Source: Candidatus Saccharimonadota bacterium (GTDB taxonomy: Bacteria > Patescibacteriota > Saccharimonadia > CAILAD01 > BJGX01). From it: DNA of 5,136 nt. Shown here one piece after another: positions 4,157 through 5,136 of the stretch (positions within the stretch are counted from its first letter, which is position 1; each line of letters begins with the position of its first letter). The notes under the pieces were generated by a model that worked only from the letters and a program-made list of their open reading frames with translations, did no database searches and was not told where the DNA came from. Made by a program: the position numbers and the translations under genes. The DNA is taken from positions 1 through 5,136 of the forward strand of contig JACDEK010000058.1 in assembly GCA_013816445.1 (NCBI GenBank), written 5' to 3'.

Positions 4157-5136
4157 TCATTCTGCATCAGCCGGGCAGTTTAAATGAAAGTGTGGGCCAG
4201 TTGCCCCAGTTGTTGCTGGCGTATCTAAATCTGAGCTACCACCTTTAGTAGTCATAATGGGATTAGCAATCTGCTTATAATGATCATTTGGCACTCCCAT
4301 CCAGGAGTGACCAGGTAATAAAGTTGCAGCATCTCTAGCAAAATTATCTGCATCTTCGTTAATTGGGGCGTAATCTTGACCACTCGGTACACCCTTGCCA
4401 TTAATATTAACTATATCTATTGCGCTGCCGTTACTATGGGGTCCACCACCACCACGAATAGTAGAAGTAGCCGTAAATTTATACTTTTGCGCGAGTTTTA
4501 AGATAACTGCAAGAGTTGTTCTTTTCATTTGAGTATTTAGCAAATTATCACCCGCGACATTATGAGTGTCTTTTATTTGGGTAATTAATTCATCTTTTGT
4601 GCCTTGTGGTAGATTAGCATCAATCGTTGAACCTGAAGTGGCAGTAGGGGTTGAGCAACTTGCACTAGCAGAAGAAGATCCACCTGTTGTACCGGTACTT
4701 CCACCCTCTGACCCATATAGTGCCAAGATAGCTCTGGCAAAATCTTTTCGGGCTGGTTGAATTGGGGGTGCTGCGTGGATTTCTACCTTTGTTTCAAATA
4801 TTTCTGTTGCTTCTTCAAGAGTAGTTGATGCTTTAATGGCATCTAGTGGGCCTTTGTAGCTTTGATTGAGTTCTTCCCATAAGTAATCGAGCTGAAAAGC
4901 TAGGTCACTCACTGGTACTCCTTTGGCAGCAGCAGCAGCTTCAAGCTTTGTACGACGACCAAATGACCATTGAATAATACCATAGCCTATTCCAGATCCA
5001 CCCTCAACGATACCAGGATTAAAGCCTGATTCTGCTTTAATATTACCCATTATCCCTGCAGCTTGAAATGGAGTGAGTCCTTTACCAACTAAAAACTTAT
5101 ATATTTTCTCAGCATTATCACTCCCTACTAAGACTG
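4157..5136 (-). CDS. Two-domain cell-wall hydrolase: phage tail-type lysozyme plus LAS-type metallopeptidase (5' end outside window)
   Basis: The reading frame stays open to the window edge, so the gene begins beyond 5136. The ATG at 5050 is internal: the 28 codons before it encode SDNAEKIYKFLVGKGL and PFQAAGI, the first helices of the same domain. Of 325 visible residues, about 5-141 form a phage tail-type lysozyme domain (muramidase-like), with the core GNIKAESGFNP whose Glu (codon 5030-5032) is the likely catalytic residue, then GYGIIQW. Next is a Gly/Ser/Thr linker (4625-4711). The C-terminal domain (about 4157-4624) has PHSNGSAID, giving H-x6-D (His at 4436-4438), and GPHFHLN, giving H-x-H. 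That is the zinc-site pattern of LAS peptidases (D-Ala-D-Ala peptidase/lysostaphin/hedgehog fold), which cut peptidoglycan peptides. Together they would cleave both glycan and stem peptide. A Cys in the linker and one six residues from the C-terminus could pair. The secretion signal is presumably upstream. This gene is richer in G+C than its neighbours. Confidence 0.82.
   Translation of the reverse strand, partial: VLVGSDNAEKIYKFLVGKGLTPFQAAGIMGNIKAESGFNPGIVEGGSGIGYGIIQWSFGRRTKLEAAAAAKGVPVSDLAFQLDYLWEELNQSYKGPLDAIKASTTLEEATEIFETKVEIHAAPPIQPARKDFARAILALYGSEGGSTGTTGGSSSASASCSTPTATSGSTIDANLPQGTKDELITQIKDTHNVAGDNLLNTQMKRTTLAVILKLAQKYKFTATSTIRGGGGPHSNGSAIDIVNINGKGVPSGQDYAPINEDADNFARDAATLLPGHSWMGVPNDHYKQIANPIMTTKGGSSDLDTPATTGATGPHFHLNCPADAE

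Noticed and set aside
4625..4711. Linker of the hydrolase as a DNA repeat or collagen-like array
   Set aside because: It is a short Gly/Ser/Thr-rich protein linker with no regular nucleotide repeat unit.
4566..4760. 64-aa open frame on the plus strand
   Set aside because: It is antisense to the low-complexity linker of the hydrolase; its Val/Pro/Ala-rich sequence mirrors the Gly/Ser/Thr repeats.
4157..5050. ATG at 5048-5050 as the start of the hydrolase
   Set aside because: The frame remains open to 5136, and the upstream codons encode the first helices of the lysozyme domain. There is also no convincing ribosome binding site before this ATG, which is the Met in the conserved MGNI segment.
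1..5136. CRISPR arrays, tRNA or rRNA genes, insertion sequences
   Set aside because: I saw no spaced identical repeats, cloverleaf-like segments, transposase sequence or terminal inverted repeats in the window.

Overview
The window is AT-rich and looks like a chromosomal replication-origin neighbourhood from a small-genome bacterium. On the + strand it carries an origin-like intergenic stretch (1-191), then dnaN (sliding clamp), recF and a small DciA/DUF721-like gene. On the - strand, converging head-on with these, are two cell-surface genes: a membrane-anchored protein of unknown function and, cut by the right edge, a two-domain cell-wall hydrolase. The standard genetic code fits: TGA ends recF, the DciA-like gene and the hydrolase, while TGG encodes Trp. 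The AT-rich composition, compact coupled genes, minimal 85-aa DciA-like protein and phage-tail-type lysozyme fused to a metallopeptidase suggest a Patescibacteria/CPR lineage, possibly Saccharibacteria-like. That placement is inference and cannot be settled from this window.

Region 1-191 has no credible coding sequence. It holds two tandem DnaA boxes (106-114 and 115-123, the second a perfect TTATCCACA), a short spacer, and six consecutive DnaA-trio triplets (128-145) pointing toward dnaN. This is the layout of the bacterial basal unwinding system. Further left are two weaker, inverted DnaA-like boxes and three CTTATAC repeats. dnaA itself is not in the window and probably lies upstream.

Region 192-2621 is a tight replication/repair operon: dnaN, 25 bases, recF, then an ATGA overlap into the DciA-like gene. 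The clamp tethers the polymerase, RecF acts at gapped DNA, and DciA-type proteins load the replicative helicase. The whole block therefore combines the origin, a candidate helicase loader and the clamp.

Region 2623-5136 is transcribed toward the origin block, with only 1 base between the converging stop codons. The hydrolase (326 codons visible, 5' end missing) has a phage tail-type lysozyme domain, a Gly/Ser/Thr linker and a LAS-type zinc peptidase domain (H-x6-D and H-x-H). It is followed 31 bases later by a 500-aa protein with one N-terminal membrane segment and an extracellular beta-rich region, possibly a propeller, containing two close Cys pairs. The two are probably co-transcribed and may act together at the cell envelope.
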